The notes under the pieces were generated by a model. That model saw only the letters and a program-made list of their open reading frames with translations, searched no databases and was not told where the DNA came from. From contig NCSJ02000005.1 of the NCBI GenBank assembly GCA_002812745.2, positions 248,001-312,000 on the forward strand: a DNA stretch of 64,000 bases. The letters are read 5' to 3'. Of the stretch, positions 22,741 to 33,328 are shown one piece after another. This DNA comes from Scytalidium lignicola (Eukaryota; Ascomycota; Leotiomycetes). Numbering within the stretch: the first letter of the stretch is position 1; the number at the start of each line of letters is the position of its first letter. Both the position numbers and the translations under genes were made by a program.

Positions 22741-24582
22741 TGGTAGTCGTGATGCACACCCGTCTATAAGCCATTCTAAGAGGCATACGGACTCGGAATG
22801 GAATGCCATAAGACCAACAATCGAGGAAGTATATTCCAGTGAGAATATGACGGTTAAGTTGTTAATTTCTTTTCTACAGAAGGAGAAGGGTTTACAGTTG
22901 CGTATGCAACATTAGAGAAACTTACATTAACTGATTACAGAGAAAGACAACTCAAGCGCAAAATACAAGACTGGAAATTGAACAAAAATATTACTCAGGA
23001 TGAAATGCGGTATATCTCCAAGAAAATCAAGAAACGAAAAAGATATGGCAAAGACAGTATCATCAGAGTCAGAGGCAAAATAGTGGATCGCAAAATACGC
23101 AGATGGCAGTCAAGACACGTAAAATCCGAGAACAGGGTAATAAAATCTGGCAATATATCATCAAGTAAGTTAGAAGGACTTCAGTGATCATATTGGTGTC
23201 TAAAAGATGCAGGTGCACAGTCTACCTTATCTGGTATCAGCTGCTTCACGCCATCGAATCATTCAAGGACTCCTACCTTGCAAAGACAGGCAGTGATGGT
23301 AGGGCATTCGCCTCAACAGCAATTCGTGCCCAATTTAGTAAAGGGTGAGATGTATATTCCTCCTACCACTTCCATCAACGAGGATAAACATGGGGCGGGC
23401 GGTCAGTCCGTCGGAACACGGCACGTATTTGATATAATTACGCTTCTTGATCAAGATAGCGATGAATTTGAGGGTCAGAGTCCTGCTCCATTCACTACTA
23501 CTTCATCACTGGCATCTTATTCAATACAAAATTCGCGAACTTCCGACCATACACAAGTCTCTGTTTCTAATACCAAGAGATATAAAGAAGAGGAAGAACG
23601 GCACCTGAGATTAAGGCTCGATGGGTTTCTCCGGACCGTTGGCGAGCATCATTCAGCTGCAATAGATACTATGACTCGTCTCTGTGATGTGCTATATTCT
23701 CAAGGGAGACATAGCTCGGCAGAAAAGCTCCTCAAGCAGAATATCAAGTTATGTCAAGCCTTCTTCAGCGACCGGCATGAACAAACGCTGCTTCGTCTTG
23801 GAAATCTAGTATGGGTCATGATAGATCAGGGCAGGTACCTCACAGCGGAAAAGATCATTGGACCTCTTAATGAAATGGCATCGGCAGTCTTGCCTGCAAC
23901 AAATCCCACGTTATTCAACATAAAGATAGCCTTATCTGCGACCATGAGATTCTCAGGTCGGATTAAAGAAGAGGAATCCATTTTGCGTGACATTCTCAAA
24001 GCATCAAACCACTTTTCACTGGTCGACAATGAGCGACTTGCAGCTGCAAAAGTCGAGCTGGCAATCGTGTTATATTGCCATGGTGACCTTCATCAAGCTG
24101 AGGATATCTTGCGCTAGGCACTAGATCTATATTTCAAAATCATAGGTTCCTCACACCCCATTACACTCGATACTGAAAGCTTTCTCGCTATCCTCTTGGC
24201 TAAACAGGATCGGGTTCATGAGGCTAAACAAATATGTCAATATGCTATTGCTACTCAGTCAAAAGTTGTGGGCTGGAATCATCCAGGCACACTCAAAAGT
24301 CGCTTCCGGATGTGTAAAATCATACGCCAGCAGGGGAGTAAAGCTGAGTGCAATACAATGCTAAGCGATCTACTCCCTGCGATGATACAAGTATTTGGAC
24401 CGTCGCATCCAGACACTCTACGGTGCAAAATAGCCCTGGCCGAGATTCTCCTGAGCGAAAATAACCCCTATGAAGCGCGGGTGCTTGGGATTAGATTAGT
24501 TAAAGATACGAAAAGAGTGTATGGCCCTCATCATGTAAAGACAAAATCAGCGGAGGCTCTTTTAGACAGACTCTGGGAATAG
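22741..24582 (+). pseudogene. Broken Clr5-domain and TPR protein gene
   Basis: The Clr5 domain begins at SEWNAIRPTIEEVYSS and runs to ERQLKRKIQDWKLNKN. Reading across it needs one lost base near 22888-22893 and removal of a short intron (22902-22940, only 39 bp). A second intron (23165-23212, GTAAGT donor) joins a Ser/Thr-rich linker. TPR units follow (for example DTMTRLCDVLYSQGRHSSAE), but an in-frame TAG at 24115-24117 cuts the repeats; the frame stays open after it (ALDLYFKIIG) to 24582 with four more units containing HP-TL motifs. Intact relatives combine an N-terminal Clr5 domain with kinesin-light-chain-type TPRs and are expanded in many filamentous fungi; their role is mostly unknown. 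Two separate disruptions make it a likely pseudogene, although one could be sequence error. Confidence 0.75.
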
Positions 24583-25037
24583 AGAACCAACAAAACCAGT
24601 TGAGATATAATCGTCATAGACTGAAGTGATTTACGACACATGGTCTATTTGAATTGATATCATAATCCATGCATTTGAGTGCATATCTGACTATCTAAAT
24701 ACTGAAATTCAGAAGATGTATAGACCCACTAATTTCTAAGAATGCTCATTTCATTTGGTGAAAGGAAGGAGGAGGGGAGTTTCCCTCCATTCTCATCTGG
24801 CAGAGGAAGCCAAGTAAAGATAGACCAGGGCCGTCCACCTTCTCATAAAACACTGGACCAAAGCAAAAACCGTTCCCAACTCAACCTAACCAAAACCCAA
24901 AACCCCAAAAAGACAAATCAACCTTCAGGACCCTTGATGCTCGTCTTGATGCTTGTATGAAACCCATAGACAAAAGAAAGCATCTAAATGAACGCCCATC
25001 CAATAGCCCCATATACATACTCATTCCATAATCATAT
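24583..25037. other. Intergenic region
   Basis: About 455 bases between the Clr5-TPR relic and the 3' end of the F-box gene. No supported feature. Confidence 0.5.
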
Positions 25038-27224
25038 TCACATAATCTCACACCCACTACTTCTCGCTCTCCTTCTCCTCCCAATACCTCCTCCGCCTCC
25101 ATTTCCCACTCCACCTTCCTCCTCGTCAGCATGCAAAAGCTGGGCTTCGCGCGCTCTTCTCCTCCGTCGTCTAGCCCCAGCTCCACCAGCACCAGCCTCC
25201 TCATTAGCCATCATATACTCGACCCATTTCCGCTCTAGTCGCCCCGCAGCAGGGAGGTCGCCTTTGAGGACGCGCTTAGTGTGTTCATCGACAGTCATCT
25301 GCCAGCCGTAGAAGCACTTAAGGCCGATGATTTCAATTGGGTAGGTTAGGTCTTGTTGTGCACCGCTGCTACCGTTACCAGGCACAGAAGCGTGAAGAGA
25401 GATCGGTTTTCTGATTTCGGAGTTTCGAGAGAGGACCTCGCGAATTCCGGTCCAGGTCACGTTCTGACAGTCGAAGGCTACCATGCGCAACCCGATTCGA
25501 GGTCTCTGATGGATCAATGAGGCGCGTGAGGAGCGACTGCGAACCATTGACGCTGCTTCGGCAAGAACAAGGTCACTGATTCGAGTGTTATCCATATCGA
25601 CGCTTTGTAAATTGGTACAGGCTTTCACGACGGGAATCATTCCCGTGTCGCCTAGGTTTTCGCAGTCACTTATGGAGAGGTGCTTGAGACTTAATGCACA
25701 GGGTGCTTTCGCAAGGTGCTCGGAGAGGAGGTTATTGGTTAGTTGGGATAACCCTTCCAGGTCGAGATGCGTTAAGCGTGGGGTTGTTGATAGGAGGGAT
25801 GAGAGAGCTGCGTCAGTGAGAGCGGTGCAGCCACTTAATTGGAGGCCTTCAAGGTTAGGAACCTGATTGGCGAGAGATTTAATGCCAGCGCTCGTGAGTC
25901 GATTGCATCTGCTTAAGTCTAGATGGCGGAGTGTTCGTGATGGGACGATAGGGAGGTTCGTTAGGATGTCGATTTCGGGGTCTTTGCCTATTATCATAGT
26001 TTTGAGGGCCTGGTCGTTAACATCAACGCAACCACTTAGGACCAGTCTCTCAAGCCTGTTTGTCTCAAAGATATCTTGAGCTAGTTCTAAGTTGTTGAAT
26101 CCTCGGATTTCCCCAACCCGTAGGTCTTTCAGGAGGGAACAGCCGAGAATGACGGCTTTGATGCCCTTTGCATCCATATGGGTACACCATGAAACATTGA
26201 ACATTTCCAGTTGTGGGCAAGATTGAGCTATGATCCTGCATGTTCCATTCGTGACAGCTGTCAAACCGGTTAGATTGAGATTTGTGAGCTTCTCATTGCT
26301 CTTCAGCAAATTGTGCAACGTCGATCGTTGGAAATTCCGGCATCCCTCAAGAGTGGCATTCAATAAGTTCCTGCACGCTTTAACCACCACTTCAGCCCGT
26401 TTAAAGTGCTCGACTTGAACACAGCCCCTAAGATTCAGATCCTTCACGAAGGGTCCTGCAGCCACAATTATCTTCGCCAACGACTCTGCTGGGATATCTT
26501 TGTAGAATTCAGATGCGTCGAAACATGTCCACAGCTGGCCATCGAAACACAATTTGTGGAAACCATGGCTAACTCGGGATATCCGTACCAATTCTTTCGG
26601 TCTCAAGTACGAGAAGATGGTTAATGCAACTTCGTGAGGCATCTCTCCCCAGAAATCCAACTTCGTTCGTCGAATCCGTGCAGGTTTTTGCCTTGCAACG
26701 GGTATGGAGAAGTAACCTTCACTGATCTCATGAACGACTGAGCTGGTAGAAAAGCTGGGAAATTGTGTCAAGCCCCCTTTGGAAGCGGGCCGTACCTCAA
26801 ATGGAAGAGCACTCGTAGGAGTAGATGCTCCAGGAGTTGATACCAGCCTAACTGGGAGATGGACGCCATCGGGTCCCGGTGTCCCTGGAACCGAAGTTGG
26901 AGCCGTTGAGCAGGCGGCAGCTGATGACTGGGAAGAGGACGTGCCGCTAGAACCTTGAATAGAGCTCCCAGGAGGTCCAGTTGCAAGGCTAACACATGAT
27001 AAGGAGCTCTTTCCCGGGTAAGGGTTGCTATGTGCTCGTCTTCGGGCTATTTGTGCAAGAGATGGAGAAGAAGAGATGCGTTTAAGTCCGTGGAGTAGTC
27101 TCGACCGTCCCTTTGCTTTGACAGGCTGTTCGGTCGGAAGAGAGTCGGTCTGCTCGAGTGGAGTTCCAGGAACATCCTCAAACTCGACCACTACCTCAGG
27201 AATTACGCTCTCCATGACTGGCAC
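25038..27224 (-). CDS. F-box and leucine-rich repeat protein with possible CaaX tail
   Basis: A single exon of 728 codons. The first 180 residues are Ser/Pro/Gly-rich and likely disordered, with a basic stretch around 37-63. The F-box is at about 190-237 (FWGEMPHEVALTIFSYL). At least ten leucine-rich repeats of the cysteine-containing type follow (for example LVLSGCVDVNDQALKTMI and LDLSRCNRLTSAGIKSLA). The tail is Arg/Gly-rich and ends GCEIM. F-box/LRR proteins are substrate receptors of SCF ubiquitin ligases; this layout resembles S. pombe Pof2 and fungal dactylin-like proteins. The last four residues, CEIM, fit a CaaX-like prenylation signal, which would put it on membranes as for mammalian FBXL2. 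The ATG at 27215 is an alternative start. Confidence 0.88.
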   Translation of the reverse strand: MPVMESVIPEVVVEFEDVPGTPLEQTDSLPTEQPVKAKGRSRLLHGLKRISSSPSLAQIARRRAHSNPYPGKSSLSCVSLATGPPGSSIQGSSGTSSSQSSAAACSTAPTSVPGTPGPDGVHLPVRLVSTPGASTPTSALPFEVRPASKGGLTQFPSFSTSSVVHEISEGYFSIPVARQKPARIRRTKLDFWGEMPHEVALTIFSYLRPKELVRISRVSHGFHKLCFDGQLWTCFDASEFYKDIPAESLAKIIVAAGPFVKDLNLRGCVQVEHFKRAEVVVKACRNLLNATLEGCRNFQRSTLHNLLKSNEKLTNLNLTGLTAVTNGTCRIIAQSCPQLEMFNVSWCTHMDAKGIKAVILGCSLLKDLRVGEIRGFNNLELAQDIFETNRLERLVLSGCVDVNDQALKTMIIGKDPEIDILTNLPIVPSRTLRHLDLSRCNRLTSAGIKSLANQVPNLEGLQLSGCTALTDAALSSLLSTTPRLTHLDLEGLSQLTNNLLSEHLAKAPCALSLKHLSISDCENLGDTGMIPVVKACTNLQSVDMDNTRISDLVLAEAASMVRSRSSRASLIHQRPRIGLRMVAFDCQNVTWTGIREVLSRNSEIRKPISLHASVPGNGSSGAQQDLTYPIEIIGLKCFYGWQMTVDEHTKRVLKGDLPAAGRLERKWVEYMMANEEAGAGGAGARRRRRRAREAQLLHADEEEGGVGNGGGGGIGRRRRARSSGCEIM

Positions 27225-30200
27225 GGAGGGAGTTGGGAGTTGTGCGCAGTAAACAGACTTGTTGTGTTGTCGTCAACTGATTGATGAGGTGCTCCTGGTA
27301 AGCCAACCACCACACTCACTCCAAGCGACCCCGCGCGCTACCTTGTATTGTTCCGACCCACAGGCGCCTCTTTGTGGTGGTGTGAGAGAGAAATGAGGAT
27401 CGGTTGAGAGATTTGAAAAGTAGTATATGAGTGTACGAACGTAATATGATGTTTTTTTCTCAGGAGTCCGACAGGTCTTGGTTGACGTGCAAATCTTGTT
27501 TTGACAGGAGTGCAGATACGGGTGTTGGCCCTGGTGGGGATCGTCGTGGCGAGGCTGAAGTGGAATGTCAAGAGAGCAGGGTGCTACTACTGGTGAGCTA
27601 TTCTTGTCAACTGTCAGTTGTCTGGAGACTTGAAAGGCCACGAAATCAACTGGATCCGTCGTCATAATTTTCCAAAACAGAGGAGGTTTCTTACAACTTT
27701 TTCTTCTTTTCAAGGGCGTCTGTTGTTGGGTGTGAGGATGAGATAAGTGCTTGAAGATTGGGACCTTATCAAACACTCCCACTATCGTTATCGCAATCGC
27801 AATTGATTCTCTTTTCCGCGTGAACAAAACAATCAATCAGCTGCTCTCAACTCGAGCACGCGACCGATGGAACAGATCCAATGAAGAACCGTAACGATAT
27901 GAAGGATACCACACAGTACGACTGAGTCTCAATCCAAAGATATGAGAAGGGTACTGTCGAAAGTATTTGAGAGAGAGGATAAGCCAAAGCACGTTTTTTT
28001 AGTTTAGTACCGCAAGGACGACGACAACAACGACGCACACCATTCTGTCGGTCCTTTAGTTCGAGGAACGGCGCAAAATGCCAACCTTCCTCCGAATCAC
28101 CTTATGCAGGGTACGCAGCAAACGGGGGGCCGATTCCACCAACAACAACCAGCAGAACAGCAGAACAGCAACCTCCCCTCGTGGCAGCGTGGCTTGGTGG
28201 ACCATGAATACGGTGCTATTACTTGGGGGAAACACCCCCTAGTGGCCAACAGCAAGTTCATCCGTCCCCCCTCCCCTCTTTTCCTGCCCACAACTCCTTA
28301 ACCCAAACCGGATGTTCAAAGAATTGATTTTTGACACCCGCGGTCCTGTTTGACTCCCTAAGCCTCTGGACCGAGGAAGCGATCCAATAATTCAGGTTGC
28401 GCATTGAGGAATTCGGGTTATCTCCATGCTTAACTGGTTTTGCTCCTTGCTTGAGGGAGGGCTTTTGCTCACGGCATATCGGCCCTGCACGGTTCGTTTC
28501 TTGGGGTGGCAAACAAAGACGATACGAATTGCCTCAAACAGAAAAAGAAAAGGAACAGCTGGCATATTCCAATCTGTTTGTATCTTCGGCGACACGTGGG
28601 TTTTATCCAGATGTAAGCTGGTGGCATAACAAGGTAAACTGAAGCAAACACATCTTTCTGTGTTCCTTACATGAAATATCACCGGGGACTACTATATCTG
28701 CATTTTGAATTGATGCATATGGCTATGCGGCAATCCCGACACCGGGTCACGAAAGGTGGGCTTTGAGAGTTTTGAGGGGGGCAGAAACAAGTTGCAAGCG
28801 CCACAAATAATGCAGGTTTATCCAGCTCTTTTAGCGTCCCAGAGTGCTGGAAGGATTTCCGGAGTCTTTTCGAACTGTCCGTTGATAGATGCTGCTTGTA
28901 GCACTTGTGGCCTGTCTTTGTCTTCGGCCTGTTACTTTGAAAGCTCGCTCCTCTAGTCTCGACAGCCAATGACAGCAGGATATACGACGTATACCCACTC
29001 TGTAAAGCATTCAGTCCATCTAGTTCTAGCTGGGAATTGCACAAGCCGTGTCCAGTTCACAAACAAATTCAAACCTCACAGCTTTTATGGTTCTGTTACC
29101 TGGAGAGAAGCAGAGGTCATTGAGAGTATTGACTGGACAACAATTGATATATCTAGACCGCACTTTGTACAGTATCTCCTACTAGCTTCACCCTGCAACC
29201 AGAAGGCGGTATGCCAAAATCAGTCCTCGTAAATGGCGACTGTTCTTACGCACCCAGGGTGCTTGTAGCAGTTCCGGCGGCCGAACTGATCATCATCCGT
29301 GGTGGCATGTTTTGTGGAGTCCCGTGGCTGCTAAACCCGGATTGTCCTTGATTTTTGTGCCAGGGCAGATGAACAGGCACGACAGGTTCCAGGAGGTGGC
29401 GAGAATACTGTACTGTAATAAATCGATGTGAGATCAATGGCAAAACTACTCATATGGTTGATGCAGCCAAAGAGAACTGTTGCTCTGCTCTGCAATCTGG
29501 AGTTTCCAGAGGGGACTTGCGGTATGTGCGAAGGGAACAAAAAGGGCTTTTCTTATTGCCAAATATTCCAAACGGGTGAATGCCTGCAAGTATGCTGGAG
29601 TCGTAAACACAATTAAGAGTGAATATTGTTGTGCACATAAGCACGGATGTATATATTCGGCCAGATTCACGGTTCGGCCAGAACAGATATCACAAAAGAT
29701 ATATTAGTGAGGCAGATCGACGAATGGTTATTTAAGGGGAATATGAGTAATGATCTACGAACTTAAAATAGCACTTGGACTAGAACATTTTATACCAAAT
29801 TTCTTCGATATGGAATTCAATCTACAAAATACAAGGAAGCTGATAACTTGTTGACTACGCTATCAACAGCAAACGACAGCCTTATTCAAGTGTTAAACAT
29901 AAAAACAAAACGAGAATTAGTTTGTCGAATTTTATTCGTTTTCTAAGGATATGTTACTCATACGTCAGTTACTAGTGTATTACCTGCAGATTAATACTTA
30001 AAGTCAACGACAGAAGATGCAAATCTATGACAGATAAACTCTTGAAAGTAAATAATTACAGTACTACAACTATTTTAAAGAAAACATTTTAATAGGTTAT
30101 GTAAGTTATTCAATTTAACTATCACTTAAAGAATATTCGACTTACAATGTACAGATTTAAGCTTGGACAAACCCAATTCTCAGACATTCACTTAAATTCT

Positions 30201-30233
30201 AAAGATTTACATCGAAGATTCTGGTTTGACAGT
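27225..30233. other. Long gene-poor region upstream of the F-box gene
   Basis: Three kilobases. The first several hundred bases are probably the leader and promoter of the F-box gene. Short frames occur on both strands (for example 27836-27273 minus, 28679-29044 minus) but none has a known domain or joins by good splice sites. A short CAGCAGAACAGCAGAACAG repeat lies near 28150-28168. The base composition becomes strongly AT-rich after about 29700. Confidence 0.5.
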
Positions 30234-30365
30234 CTAGATCGTATCTCGATCGTTTGGATTCTCTCTTACGTGTGAGATGCACTTGATTTCGAAAGCCTTG
30301 TACTCGTCGCTGACAGGGCCACCAATGATGAAGCTACAACGCGTAAAACCAAAAATATACTTCAT
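30234..30365 (-). CDS. Possible small ORF or terminal exon (43 residues)
   Basis: An ATG at 30365 opens a 43-residue frame ending in TAG at 30236-30234, with an in-frame stop just upstream. Within it, FIIGGPVSDEYKAFEIKCISH reads like a real protein, unlike the AT-rich surroundings. The bases before the Ser codon (GTTTTACGCGTTGTAG) could be an intron acceptor, so this may be the last exon of a lost or truncated minus-strand gene. No family recognised. Confidence 0.3.
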   Translation of the reverse strand: MKYIFGFTRCSFIIGGPVSDEYKAFEIKCISHVRENPNDRDTI

Positions 30366-30399
30366 ATGTTACGAGTACGGCTGGTATTTGCGTGTGAAT

Positions 30400-30780
30400 C
30401 AGTATTCACCCACATGGTTTTAAATGGTATTGGACAAACTGGAGACANTTTTTTTAGGACGTCTCCAATATGCAAGCAATACCTGGAGGAGAGCATTCGA
30501 CATTTTCACAGGAATGGAAGGATATCATATACCTTTAACAGAGTGGCCTTTGAGAGCTGGCTCCCTGGGACTCAACACCTGTACGTGGTGGGAGCTACGA
30601 ACCTATAGCACCTATAAAGTGTCTATAGAGCTGAGATTGAGTCGAGTCGTGAGAAAGTCAAAGAGTTGTCAATTCGGAAGGGTACGAATCACGATTTACT
30701 CGACAGATATGTCTCGACTGGTAGAGGAGAGTTATGGTGTTATATTACAATGTGTGATATCAGAGATAGGGATTGTGTAG
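30400..30780 (+). pseudogene. Relic gene copy B, paralogous to 22052-22438
   Basis: Two overlapping frames meet at a single N at 30448. The first gives MVLNGIGQTGD; the second gives FLGRLQYASNTWRRAFDIF, then EGYHIPLTEWPLRAGSLG, and runs to a stop at 30778-30780. The order IGQ, D, W, F, F, E-YHI-L, WP-RA, LG matches copy A with the same spacing (19-20 residues from IGQ to W). The N makes the break ambiguous, but the AT-rich setting and absent start favour decay. The downstream half differs from copy A, so the family may have a variable C-terminus. Confidence 0.55.
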
Positions 30781-31850
30781 GACTAGCTTCTAATTGTCGA
30801 TCTCCTGGTGTGATTATGTCAAGAGCAATGTCTGTCCGAGAAAGATTTTTGCGACGTTTTCCTTCTTACTACAATACTGGTTGGAAGAGTATCTCTAAGA
30901 GGATTATAGTGGTAAATGCCACCAGACGGCCTTATGCTTGAGGAAGACAGTGTTTCATAACATCCGTGTGCCATGCATAGCTGGGACTAGGCAATAAATA
31001 AAAATTGACTGCATCAGCGTTTGAGAGCTGATCTCAGGTGTCGACGTATTTCAGACTCCACAACAGTGCCTTGTCCATTAAACAACGACTTGTTAGTCGA
31101 TTAAGCAGTTAGATGTAAAGCTATTAGAAATCATAATTTTTTTACGAATTTGCTTCTTTACAGTATATGTGATAGTGAAACTTGTAAAGATAGATTTTAC
31201 AGTAAATTTTCAGCAGAGAGTATTTAATAGTTGATTTCTTGAGTTAGATAGCCTTAATTACGGAAGGAGCGTTAATGTATTCTAACAAACCTTCGTTAAT
31301 CTTTCCTTTGTTACCTTTTTTCTCTCTGCAACCACAACAAACCTAAACTACAGAAACATACACACAAAGATCCTCTAATCTTGTGATATAACGCTTTCGA
31401 GCTGCCATTAGGTTTTAATTTCCTTTCCAAAAGTCAACCTACATAACTACACACTCACAAGATGAAGTTGTTGTTGAGTTATTGATATACGCTTTTCGCT
31501 GATTTTGCAGTAGATTTCAGTATTCCGGTAGACATGTTTCGGTGGACCGGGAATTACGTTAACTTAACGTATATATCCCCGTTTACAAGTTCATGTACTT
31601 ATAAAACAATGCGAATTGTTTACTCTTAATTAAATTGCTCATTTATACTTACACAGTAACTTTTATGATTTTATTGAAATGTACACAGACTTACGGATGT
31701 ACAACACCCGGCTTCGTAAGCACTATACACTCCACTATATAAGCAATCGGCCAGTATCGCGTACCTCTGTACCTCATTCTTGTGCGATCACCAGGTGGAA
31801 TACTGTAAATAATAGGGCTGCAGTTCTGTGAGACCAAATACCTACCCCAT
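30781..31850. other. AT-rich region, no gene
   Basis: About one kilobase, strongly AT-rich (especially 31060-31680), with only short frames. Composition is consistent with decayed or RIP-mutated repeat DNA, but no element ends were found. Confidence 0.5.
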
Positions 31851-32344
31851 CTCAAAAGCCGCATGCTCGAGAAGCAGGCTTGCATCCTGAGGAGATTAAC
31901 AGCAGCCCTCAGCAACCCTCAGCAGGATCTTGGCCTCCTGTGGTGGAACCACGTGCGCAACCTGTGGCTCACCATTCCATGTGTTTAGCATGTGATAGTC
32001 TGGATATTCGAGCAAATGTGTATTCTTCTGTACCGAAAGGGAAAGGAAGAAGTGATAATGGCGTTGCTACCCGAATAGAGAAATCACTGAATACCTCTAA
32101 GAGTGAGTTGACTGCGCCGTACAAGCACAGTGCAAGTCCAGTACAAGTCCAGTCCATTTCCCCAAGCGAGATAGAAATTAGGGGTCAACATGTGGAGCTG
32201 TGGATGCAGCTCAGCATAATGACCTGCCGATTGAAGGATCAACTGCAGCTGCCGGTCATTCTCAGCAGTGAGAACTACTCCACTACTTACCACTGCCATG
32301 AACAAAGAGATGTAAAAGGATCTCAAAAGCTATTAATTATTTAA
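31847..32344 (+). pseudogene. Possible coding relic, Pro/Ser-rich then helical
   Basis: The frame is open from about 31847 to 32344 and contains PQQPSAGSWPPVVEPRAQP, then a Ser-rich stretch, then SEIEIRGQHVELWMQLSIM which looks like an amphipathic helix. It lacks a clear ATG at its 5' end and has no known domain. It may be the end of a degraded gene; it could also be chance. Confidence 0.25.
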
Positions 32345-33328
32345 AATTGAAATTCTACCGTCATATTAGAGGAGCAAAGAGCAGTTACTGTATTCTATTG
32401 TGTTGTCGAGTAATAATTACTACTGTACATATCATGTTCTGAGAAAGAGAAGGTTATCATAACACCTGACCCCCCCAAACAGTCCCCTCAAACACGATCA
32501 CAGGATGAGCTGCAACGACAGTTCGAACTGAAATCGAGTCACCAAACCCGCCTCCAGAAGAATGCCACGACATCGTACGAGCTCAAGCAATTTCCCAGGC
32601 TTCTTAACGTGCTGCCCTTTGTTGATTTCAACATCAACTTCTAAAATCAAACTTTGCTACTCTTATTGCTGATTTATTACCTCTTGGTAAAGCTTTTTTG
32701 GTTCTCTTTTTGGGGTCGGAGTTTTCAGCATAAAATACTGTTAATCGGTCTACACTCAAACACGGCGGAATACGGTGCGCTAAGCAGACTCACCAGCAGT
32801 TGCCCGCCTCCGACGTAATCCCAACCCTCGTTCCTCCTCTCACGTGTGGGGATGGGATCTACCTTAGTCGACTCTCCAATTTTCTTCTTACCTTGGGACG
32901 AGTCCACGTTGATCCCCCTCCTCCGGCGTCTTGGATATCTGCCATTGTTACACCGGATCCTACACGGTCTCGGTTTCATCCTCCCTAGCACGCGGCTCTA
33001 CGGCATACTACCTTGCGTGTACAGTACTGCGTAAAAAAGGCACTTCCGAAGACGACGCGTTGTGTGTGTACTGGAACAAACACCGAATGGACATACAACC
33101 CCGCCAACAGAAAAAATCAATATAGTTTTGGAAACCATTTATACAGATTTATTGATATTACGACCTACCGGGACGAGACAGCCTGAACGAAACAATTGAC
33201 GCCTGGTATATTTTCCCACAACCCGGCGTTTCTAACAGCGCCCACCTTGTGTCCGTTGGAATCCGCCATTACACCCGAATCCTCTTTCCTGAGCCGTGGA
33301 CTTGGGTGGGTACAATTCTGCTTCCATT
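32345..33328. other. Promoter and leader region of the PAS kinase gene
   Basis: About one kilobase with no supported gene. A run of seven C occurs at about 32471. It probably holds the promoter of the PAS kinase gene. Confidence 0.45.

Noticed and set aside
22580..22786. Possible transposase C-terminal tail on minus
   Set aside because: Only a short Lys/Thr/Pro-rich peptide with AEAGPSRPQ; no catalytic domain nearby and no terminal repeats matched to it.
27273..27836. 187-residue minus-strand ORF upstream of the F-box gene
   Set aside because: Low-complexity, His/Ser/Thr/Lys-rich, and placed where the F-box leader should be. It may contain upstream ORFs but not a supported gene.
28097..29232. 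Several 60-120 codon ORFs on both strands
   Set aside because: They overlap one another, have no domains and no matching splice sites.
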